A stretch of 64,000 bases of DNA, taken from the NCBI GenBank assembly GCA_004335835.1, contig RWJK01001165.1, forward strand, positions 1-64,000, written 5' to 3'. The position numbers and the translations under genes were made by a program. This document shows, one piece after another, positions 45,753 to 57,900 of the stretch. Within the stretch, counting starts at the first letter, position 1, and each line of letters opens with the position of its first letter. The stretch is from Scenedesmus sp. ARA3. Lineage: Eukaryota; Chlorophyta; Chlorophyceae; Sphaeropleales; Scenedesmaceae. Under the pieces are notes generated by a model. It was not told the DNA's origin, did not search any database, and was given only the letters and a program-made list of their open reading frames with translations.

Positions 45753-47971
45753 ATGACCTGCGCCAAACTCTTCTCAGGAGCCAATCAGGCCCTGTGCTAT
45801 GCGAAACACCGGCCGGCCTATCCGACAGAGCTGTACTCAAATATCTTAGACTTTTCTGGAGGCGCAAGATCACTGGCGGTTGACATAGCATGCGGCAGTG
45901 GACAGGCTACGACAGCTCTCGCAGGTTGGCAAATGGCCAGCAATTGCAGCAAACTCGTAGCTGTCCTTTAATTATGTAGTCATCATACAAGAAGCAGCAA
46001 AAAAGAAACAAGCTGCTGAAGCTAGCGGGTTATGAGAGGGGTATCGCAGCGCTGCTGCTGTTGCTGCTGCTGCTCCTGCTCCTCCAGACACGCTGCTGCT
46101 GCTGCTGCTACTGCTGCTGTGACTCAATTTGCCGCGCTCTGCTGCACCTGCAGAACTGTATGATAAGGTCATCGGCCAGGATGGGAGCCAGGAGCAGCTG
46201 CAGCATGCTAAGCAGATGCCCAATGTAGAGTACCAGCAAGCAGACGCACATGCGACCGGCCTTCCAGACCAATGTGCAGACCTTGTAACAGTGGCACAAG
46301 CACTGCACTGGTGAGCGCTTCATGCCACCTCATCTGTCCTCAGCCGCATGTGAGCTAGGGTCTGCGTCATGAGACCCGCACCTACACTGTGTGCAAACCA
46401 TGCCTGCACCTCCACTGGTGCTTGATGCAGGTCCTGCACAACGCAGCCTGCTGTTCACATGTCACACGGGCATGCGAGTTGTGTCTTGGCATAGCCACAG
46501 CACTGCCGCCACATTTGTAAATGTGGCTGGGCATGCCTGCAGCACCCGTATAACCCATCTTTTCAACACGCGCTTGCTCTTCTGACACACGCGCAGGTTC
46601 CAGCATACGGAGTTCTACCAGGAGGTGCGGCGCATCCTGAAGCCAAGCGGCACCTTTGCAGCCTGGACCTACAGCCTGCCCATCCTCAACCACCGGCAGC
46701 ACCCTGCACAGGTGAGCACGCACAGGCGAATGCTGTGTCTGCGCACGCAAATGCGCATGAGTGCGGTTTCAAGCATCGTCTGAGTGCTGCGTCCTTGATT
46801 CTTCGATGCCATTGTGGTGTGCAACAATATATGCTTGTGCCAAATGGCAGAGCTGGAAGCAGGAGAGTGTCTCGCAAGCAACGTCCTGCACACTGCACAC
46901 TGCTTGCCAGCATTGCACTGCTGCTGCTGCTGCTGCTGCCGCCAGGCGCTGCTGCTGCAGCTGTACCAGGGCGTGCTGGGGCCCTACTGGGCTGAGCGGC
47001 GGCGGCTGGTGGAGGCCGGCTACCGCGGCATAGAGCCGGGGCTGGAGCATTTTGGGCTGGCGGTGCGGCGCGAGCTGGAGACGCAGCAGGAGCAGAGCGT
47101 GGACGGCCTGGTGAGCGCTGCTGCTGCTGTGGCGGTAGCAGCACGCAGTGGGCAAGTACTGCTAGTAGTAGGCTGAGCGCAGTGAGCAGTAGGCGGTGGG
47201 CAGCGGGTCCTTCAGATGGCTTAAAATGTACCAGTTGCGGACGTGTTGACGTGTTTGCTGTGAGGGTGGCAGGTGGCCACACACAGACTGTTTCAAGCTA
47301 GCAGGACGGCTGACGCTTGTTGTGCACGCAACGCTGCGGATGCGCAAGGCGGGGCTTCAGCGCATGGCATCACTAGCTCTGCATGCTGCAGAGGCTAGCG
47401 GGCGTTCCTTGCCACCGCATTGCACTTGGAGCCAAGCCGTCTTTGCGCTGTCGCTTACTGCTTCATGATGCCGTATCGCATGCAGCTGGGCTACCTGCAG
47501 AGCTGGTCTGCGTATGAGACGTACAGGACGCAGCACCCTGAGCGGCCAGACCCACTCGTGGAGTTCAAAGAGCAGCTGCTGGCTGTGCTTGGTGCAACGG
47601 TGAGCTGCCTGCTGACGCTGACAACAACAGCAGCAGACGACATTTTGCACAGCATCATCACTGGCAGAGCAGGATGACAGGCCAGTCTGTGCAGAAGCTG
47701 TTGGAGTAGTAATTACCTGCAAGGTGGCTGCAGCTGCTATGTGATGCTCGTCGACTTCATGATGCACGTACAGACAAGCCACAGCGCGCTTTGACTACTG
47801 CCGTGGCAAAGATGCTGTTGTTGAGCGTTGGACATTGGTGTGTGCTGTCTGCAGGACAGCAGCGAGGCAAAGCTGACAGTGATCACGCCGCTGTCGCTCA
47901 TCATGGCCAAGGAGCCTGTGCCGCTGGTGGCTGAGGGCGCTGCTGCAGCAGTTGCACCACAGGCTGATTGA
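45753..47971 (+). CDS. Class I SAM-dependent methyltransferase (Methyltransf_11 type)
   Basis: Six exons: 45753-45924, 46154-46310, 46597-46711, 46946-47110, 47486-47599, 47855-47971. Lengths sum to 840 nt (279 aa), in phase. The SAM-binding glycine-rich motif I is LAVDIACGSGQATTAL (about residues 41-56). An acidic motif II region follows in VIGQDGSQEQLQHA. ADAHATGLPDQCADLVTVAQALHWF matches the motif typical of the yeast CRG1 / trans-aconitate methyltransferase-like group. RRILKPSGTFAAWTYSLP is the usual post-motif region. The C-terminal half (YWAERRRLVEAGYRGIEP, WSAYETYRTQHPERPDPL) also resembles that group. No targeting signal is evident. The methyl acceptor cannot be told from sequence. 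Confidence 0.88.
46919..46944 (+). repeat. (CTG)n tract next to methyltransferase acceptor
   Basis: CTG units followed by CCGCCAG|GCG form the 3' splice site of exon 4 of the methyltransferase gene. Confidence 0.75.
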
Positions 47972-48116
47972 TCCTACTCGGAGTGCGTGCGCCAAGCCTG
48001 CAGCAAGGCTGAATTTCACTTAAGGTGCCCTGGCATTGGTCGCCTGATCCAACACTGCATGTGGCTGTCGGCAATGGCCACATGCTGTGAGCGAAGCTGT
48101 GAGGCGATGCACAGTG

Positions 48117-48121
48117 TGTAA
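48117..48121 (+). promoter_or_regulatory. Candidate poly(A) signal TGTAA (methyltransferase)
   Basis: TGTAA about 146 nt past the methyltransferase stop codon. Confidence 0.45.
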
Positions 48122-49526
48122 CCATGCTGTATTCATGTGGTGCGCTGCAATGTTAAGCACCGCCTGGCAGGCGCGTGCCATGCGCCGCACCCATTCAGCT
48201 GAATGGTGTGATCAGCATGACGCTGCTGCTGTGCATCATGAGAGCACTGGAGGGCATGACACCAGGGCTGGACATGCTGCCTGGTCATGTGGAGTTGTGA
48301 TCCATGCACAGCTGGGCGGCTGTCGTGCTCGCACCAGTGTGGCCATCCACAGCATTGCATGGGGCAGGACTTTGTGCGTGGTTCACTGTAACACAGTGTG
48401 TCCTGTGTGTGGTGCAAAGGTTGCTTCAAAGTCGCATTGCTGTTGATCTGAGTGCCAGTCCGTTTAGAGAGATGTTGTCTCTGGAGTTCAGGTCAATTGT
48501 CAACTTGCGGTGAAACTGTGCGAATGTCCATGAGATCCTCAAGTCAGGAGGGCATGGTGTGGCTGATGATGATTGACCCGGTGCTGATTGTGAGTCCGCT
48601 TCAAAGATGCGCAGGGCTGCTGCCGTTTTTTTGTTATTGGTGCCAAGAAAATTGATGGCTGCTAGATCTAGATGTAGCATTTTTGTAACAGACCAAAGTA
48701 TGCACGTAGAACATTTACACTCAGGCAACCCGCAACGTGCAGATGCAACGAGCCGGGTGTACAGTGCGGCATGCACAACACTGAGCAACCCATCGGCCGC
48801 CACCCAACCAACCATACACCAGAGTAGCGCCTCTCAACACGGCGCCTATAACAGCCGCAACAACAGTGTGTCAAACGCAGTGCGCGTGTGATGCATGAGC
48901 CCCAAGCACACGGCACACATGGAAGCCTGTGCATACTCAAAATGCGCAATGTGTGAGCTCACTTGGATGTACAGGAATCCAAAGGCACTAAGCTGCTACC
49001 TATGGGCCATTACGGGGGTTCTTGATGCCAAAGCTATCGCTGCAGCAACACGCACTGATGACATGAGGATGAATATGGATGACATGTGCGCTGCAGCCCA
49101 CACACTGGTGCACAATGCACAGGGACCCAGGCTGTGGTATGCAGTGTGGGTGATACAGAGCCGCACCTGACGCAGCATGTACGTTGCATGCATGGCAGCA
49201 CACCACTCACACCTCAACAAACTGCTACCCTCAGCACTTGCTGCCGCGCACTGTACCCAGCTGCACATAGAGTGCTAATCGCGCATAAAGCAAGCACCAC
49301 TGCTGGGCGATAGCAATGCAGCAAGTGCGGCAAGAACAAGAAAGAGAATCATTGATGGCTAGACCATGAAGCAGAACACCAGTAGAATATAAACACAATA
49401 CAGAAAACAGATCAAGAGTCACACATCCACACTGCAATGTTATGCAAAACACTCAGTGCTCACATCTTTAGACATGCTAGGCACAGCAGGAGCTTATCAG
49501 CAGCTCATCTGGCAAGCAGCAGCGTA

Positions 49527-49531
49527 TTACA
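49527..49531 (-). promoter_or_regulatory. Candidate poly(A) signal TGTAA (FAX-like)
   Basis: TGTAA on the minus strand about 104 nt past the FAX-like stop codon. Confidence 0.45.
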
Positions 49532-49634
49532 GCTGCGAGTACTCACTAGCGCCTGCTGACACTCACTCTTATCGGCATGAACCAGCCGACTCTGCTGCAG
49601 CAGTGCCAGATGCTGGCTGCTCCGAGTGGCCAAC

Positions 49635-50490
49635 TCACGCTGCTGGGGCCTTTTGAGCTGGAGGTGGGTTGCCTCCAGCAATGATGTTGTACACGCAGAA
49701 CACCGCTAGTGCTGCTGACAGCGCCAGCAGGATGCCTGAAGGCACTGGTGCGACGCTGGCCTGCACACGCTGCCACATCTGATAAGCAATCCACCCAGAA
49801 CTACCTGCAGCACAGAAGGATCAGCAAGTGCAATGTATACCAGTGCTGTGTTGTACTAGTGCTTTGTTCAACTACATACATCATACTGTTTAAGCAGCCT
49901 GAACTGGTTCATCTGCTGCTGCGCTGAACAGCAGTGGAGCATGTATTACTGGCGTACAAGCAAGGTACAAGGTGCATAAAGGACTGGTACAAGGTGCATA
50001 AAAGACGGCACAGAGCCTGCATCGCTGTGCTGCTATTACTGTAGTGCTACTGACTACCTGAACCTGTCGTTCATCTGTCAAAGCAGCACTGGCAAAACAC
50101 ATCTCCTGCTATGCAGTTGCTGTGTTCAAATACTGTCAGCGGTTGATTCTGTTTGGGTGAAACAGGCTTGCTCCACTGCTGCTGTGCTCAAGAGCCCATG
50201 ACTTCTGATGGGTGAAATCCTGCCATGCTAACCCCCGATGTCAGTCCAGCAACACTATCATACGCACCTGCACATACTAGTGTGTAGGGTGTGGAGCTGC
50301 TGCGTCCCTTCCACGCCTTGATGCTCAGCAGTGAGCACAGGGAGATCACCACGCCAGCGCCCACCAGCTGCAGGCCCACAGCTGGTGCTTTGAACACCAG
50401 TGCCAACACGCCACTCAGCAGTGCGATGCCGCCGTAAGGGATGGTCATGCAGAAGTCATGCAGCTTGGCGTGGCCAGCATGTGGGTCAGC
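49635..50490 (-). CDS. FAX-like (TMEM14 family) plastid fatty-acid exporter, 5' end unresolved
   Basis: Two exons are clear: 50490-50268 and 49804-49635, joined in phase. The product has KLHDFCMTIPYGGIALLSGV, VGLQLVGAGVVISLCSLLS, KAWKGRSSSTPYTLVCAGSS, SVAPVPSGILLALSAALAVF and CVYNIIAGGNPPP. This matches plant FAX proteins of the plastid envelope (KIHDFCxGIPYGG near the start of the membrane domain, GGNPPP near the end). They export fatty acids for lipid assembly and belong to the TMEM14 family, with about four short hydrophobic helices. The upstream exon must end in phase 0. A transit-peptide-like frame lies just upstream (50794-50537, MTLLSNNCLRCLQPASKFTS, Ser/Arg-rich, no acidic stretch), but its visible donors all give phase 1, so the junction is unresolved. 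Confidence 0.82.
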
Positions 50491-50536
50491 CTACAGCAGA
50501 CACGCACGTCAGGCCCCATCTACGCGCACACGATGT

Positions 50537-50794
50537 CTATATCAGACTTTTGAAGGAAGGTGCAGCACCTGTGCGCGCACGCGCAGCGATCGCGAACGTT
50601 GTTGTGCTGGTCTGGTCACCAGAGCCCGGGGCACTACTGCTGGCCGGCGCACGGCGTGCCTGTTGGCATGACAGCAACTTTGAGCTGCTCCTGAACATAA
50701 CAGAGCGGTCTTCATGACTGATCAATGCTCTGCTTGATGTGAACTTGCTTGCTGGTTGAAGGCAACGCAGGCAGTTGTTGGACAAAAGCGTCAT
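50537..50794 (-). other. Possible transit-peptide exon of the FAX-like gene
   Basis: An ATG-started frame rich in Ser, Ala, Arg and Thr with no acidic residue in its first ~25 positions, directly upstream of the FAX membrane exons. Composition fits a chloroplast transit peptide. The splice phase does not fit, so it is listed separately and only as a candidate. Confidence 0.35.
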
Positions 50795-51193
50795 TAAACG
50801 CCGTAACGATGCTTTTGAATCTCGTCATGGGACATGCATGCATGCACGGCGGGCTGGCAGGCACAGATTAACAGCAGTACTGTCACCCTGCAATGCAGCT
50901 GATTCCTCTTGTGCAACCGACGATCACTAACAATCGCAATTAAACTTGAAAGTGGGCGATGCAAGCTCGCTCCAGCGGCTTTTGGCAGCATCCAAGATCA
51001 CCATGGGAGACTCGAACCAGCGGCAACTCTGGACGGGCAGCTGCAGCTACGTACCCAGCGCAGCAGCCCCAGGTACCCTGCCGATAAACTACCGCTTGTT
51101 CACGCTTATAAGCACCGATTGTCCCGCCAGCAGTAGCAGCAGCAGCAGCAGCAAGTGCCAGCAGCACCAGCATCAGCACCAGCAGCAGTCATC
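50795..51193. promoter_or_regulatory. Divergent promoter region, FAX-like and secreted protein
   Basis: 399 bp between outward-facing starts. A TATAAGC element at 51107-51113 lies about 85 bp before the ATG of the secreted-protein gene and could be its TATA box. Confidence 0.45.
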
Positions 51194-53945
51194 ATGCCGT
51201 TGCACCTGCCAAGACTCAGCATCACGCTGGGGGTTATTTTCCTGCTCAGCTCTTCAGCATGGGGGCAGCTGGGCCTGCTCGGGCGCCTGCGTCCATGGGA
51301 CCCCAGCCAGCCGCTACCAAGCCAGATTGGCAGCACGCCACCATCCAATGATGGCCTGCCCACCTCGCAAAGCAGGTTGAGGATGACACCTCCCGCCTCC
51401 AAATCAGCTCTGGGGGAGCTTGCTGCAGCACAGCAACCATCGGGCATTGATCTGGCAACAACAGCAGCAGCCCCAGATTCTCCACTGGAGCAGGGCCTGC
51501 GTGACAGCAGCGTCTTCCAGGGCAACCCTGCAGGCTCTGCCCTGCCTGGCACAACCAACTCGCCAGTGCTGCGTGATGGTCTTGTGGGCGACTGTGCTGA
51601 GCCCAGCCGCGTCAACCTTGACATTGGGCTTGCAGAGAAGGCTGACATCGTGATCACAGGTAAGCAGCTAGATGCAGCTGCTGTGCCAGGTCACACTTGC
51701 TGCAGCTGCTGTGCCAGGTCACACTTTGCTGCACGCAGGAAGCTGCGGACATGGAGCACATCAATAGTCCATACTGTACACAGCTGTCCATTGTCAGCTT
51801 GTCCTGCAGGTTCCAGGTGGCCACGGCATCTATGCCACGGCAGTTTCTAGCTGCGCTGCACGACCGCGATTACCACCCGCTGTTGGTATTCTACTGCTCC
51901 TCCACTTGCTTATTTAGTGCACCTTGCTCACCGGCGCTGCTGTGTGCCATCTAATGCAATGCAGGCATGGTTGTGTCGTCTGGGCCTGCAAGCATCATCT
52001 GCGCCCCATCAAACAGCACCCTGAAGCTGTTGGAGCGTGCAGGCAACCTGTCACCTGGGTCTTGGACTGGCCCTGACCTGTTGGTTGACTTCAAAGCATT
52101 TGACAGGCTTGCCAACAAGACGTCCAACAGCACATCCAACCGCACGGCAGGCAACACCACGCAGGTTCCAGCCAGTGCAGACACTGTTGTGCTTGTTGCT
52201 GTGCAGTGTGTGCACAAGGGTGCGCTTGCATGCAGGCGCAACCATGTGGATGCCAAGTCGGGCATCAGCCGCTGCGTGGTGGCAGTGAAGGTGCCTCCAC
52301 AGCCCAAAGCCGACAACAAGACCCTGGCACCTTGCGAGGTGACCAATGGCTTCAGGTGGGAATCTTGGTGTTGCTGGTCCTACTTGGAGTTTAGTGCAAG
52401 CACACATGCAGGATACATGATGATGATGGCAAGGTGAGTGTGCTGCAGCATGCGCTGATGCACATTACCTGTTGTGGTGCATGCATGTGCACATGCAACA
52501 CCCACATACGTGTAGCATGTTGCTTAGGTGATGGTACATATGGCCGTTGATTGCCGCTTCAACACTCCTGGCCTCTCCTGCAAGCACCAACAAGTAATGC
52601 TGTGGATCCTGAATGGCATCCACAACATCTGCAACAGCCTTGTTTGTCTGTTCTGTGCCATGCCTGATGCAGGCATCATGTACCCCTCAGCAGCCTTGCC
52701 ACACACTGTGTCAGTAGATGCACCTCCCATGTCCTGTGCATGGCGTGCCCTGTACGGTGACCGCTGCTGCTTCAGCTGCACCGTCCTGTAGCCTTTCTCA
52801 AACTGCTGTCCCTCCCTGCAACCCTGCAGGTACATGATGCTGTTGTCTAGCAAGCCTGCAGCTGGCTGTGATGGTGCCTACACCATTGCACACCCGCGCA
52901 TTGTTGACTCTGTGCGCCCGCACCTGGGCATGAGCGCATGCCCTCCCTACCCGCGCTGGCCCAGCCAGAGCACCAGCACAGATGGCGAGGGCTTGGCTGG
53001 ACTGCTGTCCACCAAATGCCCAGGAGCAGCAAACCCAAAGCCTGTCAATTGCAGCGGTGCAGCAGATCCCTGCAATGCATTGCAGTGCCCTAAGGGAGCA
53101 GCCATCACATGGTGAGACCAGCATCATGGAATGATCGCACTTCATGGCCTAAACCACACGCTGATGTACATTCAACTGTTTCCTGCAAGCAGCAGTCAGG
53201 ACAGCCATGTGCATTTGCATCACTGTGCTGTACAGGTGCATAAGCTGTTTCATGATGGCATTATGGTTTTTTGCGACCACTTTATATGAATCAGTGGCAC
53301 CCAAGCGTGGCTTCCAAGTGTTTCCTGCAAGCAGCAGTTACCCGTGTGCCATTGGCATCGCCAAGCTGTGCAGGTGCCTTGCCTACCTGAAATTACCAAC
53401 CATTGTATTCACCAAAACTGATGTCAAAGCAGCATTTGTGTCAAGCTAAGCTGTCTCATATGCACACTCTATCTTCTGCATCCTGCAGTGTGCCGAAGGC
53501 GTGTGAGGGGCGCTACATGGCAGGTGGCACACTGGTGGGGGCAAACACTTGCTCCCCAATGTTCATCTCCCAGGATACGGGGCTGCCTGTTGTTAGCTGC
53601 GACGTCACATCGAACCAGTTGAACCGTCAGGCACGCCAATCGCAGAAGAGGCTGGGCCTGGCAGCTGGCAAGACCAACGCAGAGGTGCGAGGCATCGACG
53701 AGAACGGCAATCCACGCCTGGTCAACCCCAACACGATGTTTCTTAACTTTGGGCGTAGCGCCGGTAATGGCGGCAGCGCCCAGGCAATGCAGGGTCCAGG
53801 TGCTGGCAGCAGCAGCGGAAGCCCCCAGGCAGCGCAGGGGTTGGGTGCCGGAGTCGGTGATGGTGGCTTGGCTGGTGCAGAGGGTTCGGACTACAGCAGT
53901 GCGGCTGAAGCTCTGGCAGTTGATGGCACTGCAGGGAGCCCTTGA
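51194..53945 (+). CDS. Secreted, Cys-containing, probably N-glycosylated protein of unknown function
   Basis: Five exons: 51194-51659, 51817-51885, 51965-52355, 52830-53111, 53489-53945. Lengths sum to 1665 nt (554 aa), phases consistent. A clear signal peptide starts it (MPLHLPRLSITLGVIFLLSS ... AWG). Several Asn-X-Ser/Thr sites follow, clustered in NKTSNSTSNRTAGNTTQ. Cysteines are spread through the middle (for example ADTVVLVAVQCVHKGALACR, HLGMSACPPYPRWPS and CNALQCPKGAAITCVPKACEG). The C-terminal ~65 residues are Gly/Ser/Ala/Gln-rich low complexity. I recognise no domain. It may be an extracellular matrix or cell-wall protein (inference from the signal peptide, glycosylation sites and composition). 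The next gene also encodes a secreted protein on the same strand, but the two sequences do not obviously match. Confidence 0.7.
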
Positions 53946-54966
53946 ATTAAGCTTCATTCGGATTTGATTGGTGTTGCAGGCAGCGACGCTCAGTGGCATG
54001 AATCAACTGCAAGCACCAACTGCTGCGCATGCCGTAGCACATTGTGTCAACTGGTGTGCATGCCGTAGCACAACGTGAAATCCAGTGGATGGTGACGGGC
54101 TGTGTTCCCGTCGTGTAACACTCGAATCGTGAATGTAGTGGTTGCCCAATGAGCCTGTCATTGGCTCAAAAACGGGCTGTGTTCCCGTCTTGTAACACAC
54201 AAATCGTGTGTGCTGTGGTGCTGTATGGATCCTAAACTTTGCGCCAGCTGCACTGTCAGGCCTGACAGGATTGTCAACTCACCGCGGCAGTGTTGACGAA
54301 TGAGCACTTAGATATGCATGACTCATTGAAGCTGCATATGGTCTTAGTGAGCAACTGTCTGACACAAGTATGTTCGCTTGCGAACTTGCAGCAGCGGGCA
54401 CAGCTACTGCTGCAAGCTGCAGACCTGCCAGGTCAGCCAGCTGGCTGGCGGTTATATGCAAGCTGTATCTGCCCACATCTATTGTGTGCAAAGAAATCGA
54501 CTTCAGCAAAATTCCGCATCATTTGCGATCAATGCAAGATTTCTGTCGTAACTCAATTTCCTCGCCGCTTGAAACGTGAAGAGGGAACGGGGTTTGCAAC
54601 AACCCTAGTCGTTCAAACCATACCATGGCCCTGGGCCACGACTCGGTCAAAACTAATTTACATCCTGAATTGAGTGGTGTGGCAAATTCGATAGCTGCTG
54701 TTTCAACTTGTCTTGTGCTCCGTTGCTGCAAGGTGGGAAGCAACCACAGAGCAGCGACAATTGATGCTCACGACCCACAGAACGCTGACGTCTGAGCTGG
54801 ACCCTTTTGTTGCTATAAGCTTTCTAGTACGCTGAGTCCAGCTCCCTGTAGCACTCGCAGGGTTCGCTGTAGGCTACTGCTTCATCGCACCGACACACGC
54901 TTGCTTGCTGCACCTTTTGCAATTGCAGCAGTAGAATCTATTGCGGGCATCTGATTCGACGGCGAA
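53946..54966. other. Intergenic region between two secreted-protein genes
   Basis: About 1 kb. It holds a duplicated hairpin-plus-TGTAA element (54095-54209) and, near the right end, a TATAAGC element (54814-54820) about 150 bp before the next ATG. No coding sequence recognised. Confidence 0.45.
54095..54209 (+). promoter_or_regulatory. Duplicated hairpin plus TGTAA 3'-end element
   Basis: Two copies (about 54095-54130 and 54172-54209) share ACGGGCTGTGTTCCCGTC, which can pair ACGGG with CCCGT around a 7-nt loop, followed at once by TTGTAACAC or GTGTAACAC and AATCGTG. TGTAA is the green-algal poly(A) signal, and the first copy lies about 170 nt after the stop of the secreted-protein gene. Confidence 0.55.
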
Positions 54967-57900
54967 ATGCAGCAAAGTAGAGACCCAAGAGCCCAGCACT
55001 ATCGGGTGCTTGGCCTTTGGTGCGTGATGTTGCTGGCCTCTGCAAGCAGTGTGAAGGCGCTGCCAGCAGCACAGGTGAGCTCCGTGCATGCCACTTTGCA
55101 GACGCAGTATAAGCCTGCGAGTGAGCTGCTGTGCAGCCACCCTGGTCCAGGCTGCTGGGACTTCGTCCTGGACAGCTTGCAGCGGCCTTGTGCATGCGTT
55201 TCATAAGCTCTTATTGACGCCTGTGGGCCCTGCCTGCAGGGTATTTGGGAGGATCACAACCCCATGTCCAGGCACCTGCTGAACAGCAAATCATCTGCAC
55301 CTGTCAAGTCAAAGCCGGCTCAGGTGGCGACCTGGGCAGCTGCTCCATCCTGTCGCGCCATGCCAACTGCTGCCTCCTCAACGCCTGACGCTGAGGGCCG
55401 ACTGTGGGGCTGGAACCAAAACACCAAGAAGCCATGTGCTTACAAGGACCCAAAGAACCACGTTCTCTTCTATGTTGACTATGCTCCAGGTGTGGGCGGT
55501 TGTGGGAATGTATGTAAGCAGGAGATAGCTATTGTCGTTGGTAGCCACACTTGAACATGCCACTGTCTTTGTCAGCAACATGGACAAATGATGTACATTT
55601 ATCACAGTGGTATGCTTGTTATGTATATGTTACTGCACACTTTCCTGCAGGCAGTTGGCTGCACACGCCTGCATGCAAATCCGCCGCCTTCCCTGAAGAC
55701 AGTGTCGCTGACAGCCACTTCAGGGTCTGGGGTTGGGATGATGGGCGTCTATGCGCGTTCAAGGACGACCAGCAGCGGCCCACCCCCATCAACAAGAAGA
55801 ACAACCGACTGGCCTGGGCAGATGCACCTGCCTGCACACAAGAAACCAAACCCACGCTAGACAACGCAGTGCCTGACAGGATGGGCTGCCTTTGGGGCTG
55901 GCAGCTTGACAGGTGCAGTCCTGCGCTGTCAGCAGCCAATGCAGCTGTGCTGAGTCAACTTCTTGAGACACTGCCTGTTTTATTTTCCTATGTTTCATGC
56001 CAGCCATTGGTGGTATGTGCTGCTGCATGTGAGTTCACTAGCAGTACAGCTCGTGCAAGAATGTCACCTCCCTCTCCTGCAAGCCAACAACACTCTCATC
56101 AGGCTCCTGTTATGTCCTGCAGGAACTGTGCCTTCAAAGAGCAAAACACATCCGAACCCAAGTATATCCCAGGCTACAATGTCACGTGCACTGCGTCCTT
56201 GGTTGCCAGCAACATGTAGGTGGTGTGCTTGTATGTCCCCAGCCGTGCAGGATCGGTAGAAAACAGCCCCATCTCATACCTCACATTCAATGTGCCAGGT
56301 ACTGCAGCTGCTGATTGCAACGTTGGCCGGTGTGCTGTATTGTTAGGGTTTCAACACTGCCTTGCTCGTTGATGACAAGCTGCCATGCTGCATGCATTTT
56401 GTTGCCTGCAGGACTGAATCTACTGCAGTGGATATCATTGGTGGAGATTCATCAGGTCCAGCTGGCAGCGCAGTGGGCAGTGCTGATGCTAAGGTAGGTA
56501 TTTGGAGCAGGGTGAAGAGGGGGAGAGGGAGGGGGGCGCTGATGCGGTGAGTTCAGCTGTGTCATGACAGGTTAATCCAACAGTCAGCTCGTGCTTGCAT
56601 CCGATGCATCCGATGTGAGTCACATGGAGTGACACAGAGACTTGCTCTGCCTTTTGCGTCGCTGCCAACTTTTGCACTGCCTGATTTCATGTTTGCAGGG
56701 TGACAGCTCAGATGTTGGCGTCTTCACTTCCATCGCTGTGGCGCACGTAAGTTGCAACGAAGTGCAACTTGACACACCACAGGCTGTGTTCAACCTTGCA
56801 CCTACTTAGTGGATATGCCACACGGATGACAGCATGGCACAGCAGTTGCAGAGCTGCACTTACATGCTATGTGTGTCTGCAAATGCAGAAAGCGATGCCA
56901 CCATACTACACTCCAGAGGAAGTCAAAGCAAAGTTTGACACAAACGCCACAAGTGCCACCAACAAAGGCAGTTCTTCTGGCAAAGCTGGCGAGTTCACCT
57001 CCCAGGCAGTGGGCGATATGGACGTTGAAGCCACAACACTCCCAGACAACTGCAATGCGCCATTTTCAACAGGCAACTGCAAATCCAGTGGCCGCAGGTT
57101 GCTTGAAGTTCAGGTATGTGAAACTTCGGGCGCGCTCCACATCTGCAGCATCTAGTTGTTCACCTCCACTTCTTTGAAGCTCATCATGACCTTTGCCCTT
57201 CTGCCCGTTCCTTCTACTAATCGCCCAAGATCAAGGCTGTTCCTAAGGATTGCTACGATGGCGGTCTAGGAGGTTTGGTTGGACCTGGGCATTCATCGGT
57301 GAGGACACAATGTGGCGCACTCGTACTCAACACAGCTTGGTTTGAAATCTTGGCACGGGAGACATGCATGCTGTTGTTGCTGTGGTTCTAGGTCTGATGG
57401 TCTTGCAACATCTTCCCAATGTGCTGCTGTGCTTATCACTGCAGAAAGGCAACACACCCGATACAAGGCCGCCATGTCAGTCACAAGAGATCATAACCGC
57501 CGAGAAGCACGCGGTGGTGCGAAAGGCAGTCCCACTCAGTTCCATTCCTGAGGTGTGTTTTGCTTTGAACTTATATGAAGCAGCCAGCCCACCATATGTA
57601 TGCAGCGGCATCACTATACTGTTCTACTGTTGCAGGCAACATATGATGCTGGAGTAGGAGGAATGACAATGCCACGCCCAATCGGCTTGGTGAGCCTGCT
57701 CCTGAAGCAGCCACACATTGCAGGTCGAGTGAAGGCAACGTAGCTGCTCATCAGCACGCGAGGCATGCATCACGCCTGGGTCGAACCTATACATACATGT
57801 GACAGCCATATGCACCTCCCAATGCAATGCGGCTGTGCCCACTGGCAACTCACAGCTGTGCAATATGGTGTGCACTGACAAGGAACCATCATCTTGCTGC

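Larger units (their letters stand above)
47972..49634. other. Intergenic region between convergent genes
   Basis: About 1.66 kb. It contains candidate poly(A) signals for both neighbours. I found no open frame with recognisable protein features or consistent splice sites. Confidence 0.5.

Noticed and set aside
52412..52593. A 22-nt microexon plus a 66-nt exon in the secreted-protein gene.
   Set aside because: They join in phase upstream but do not connect to the next exon. Direct joining of 52355 to 52830 is in phase and gives a continuous protein, so this stretch is better read as intron, perhaps with a partial copy of the 52830 exon start.
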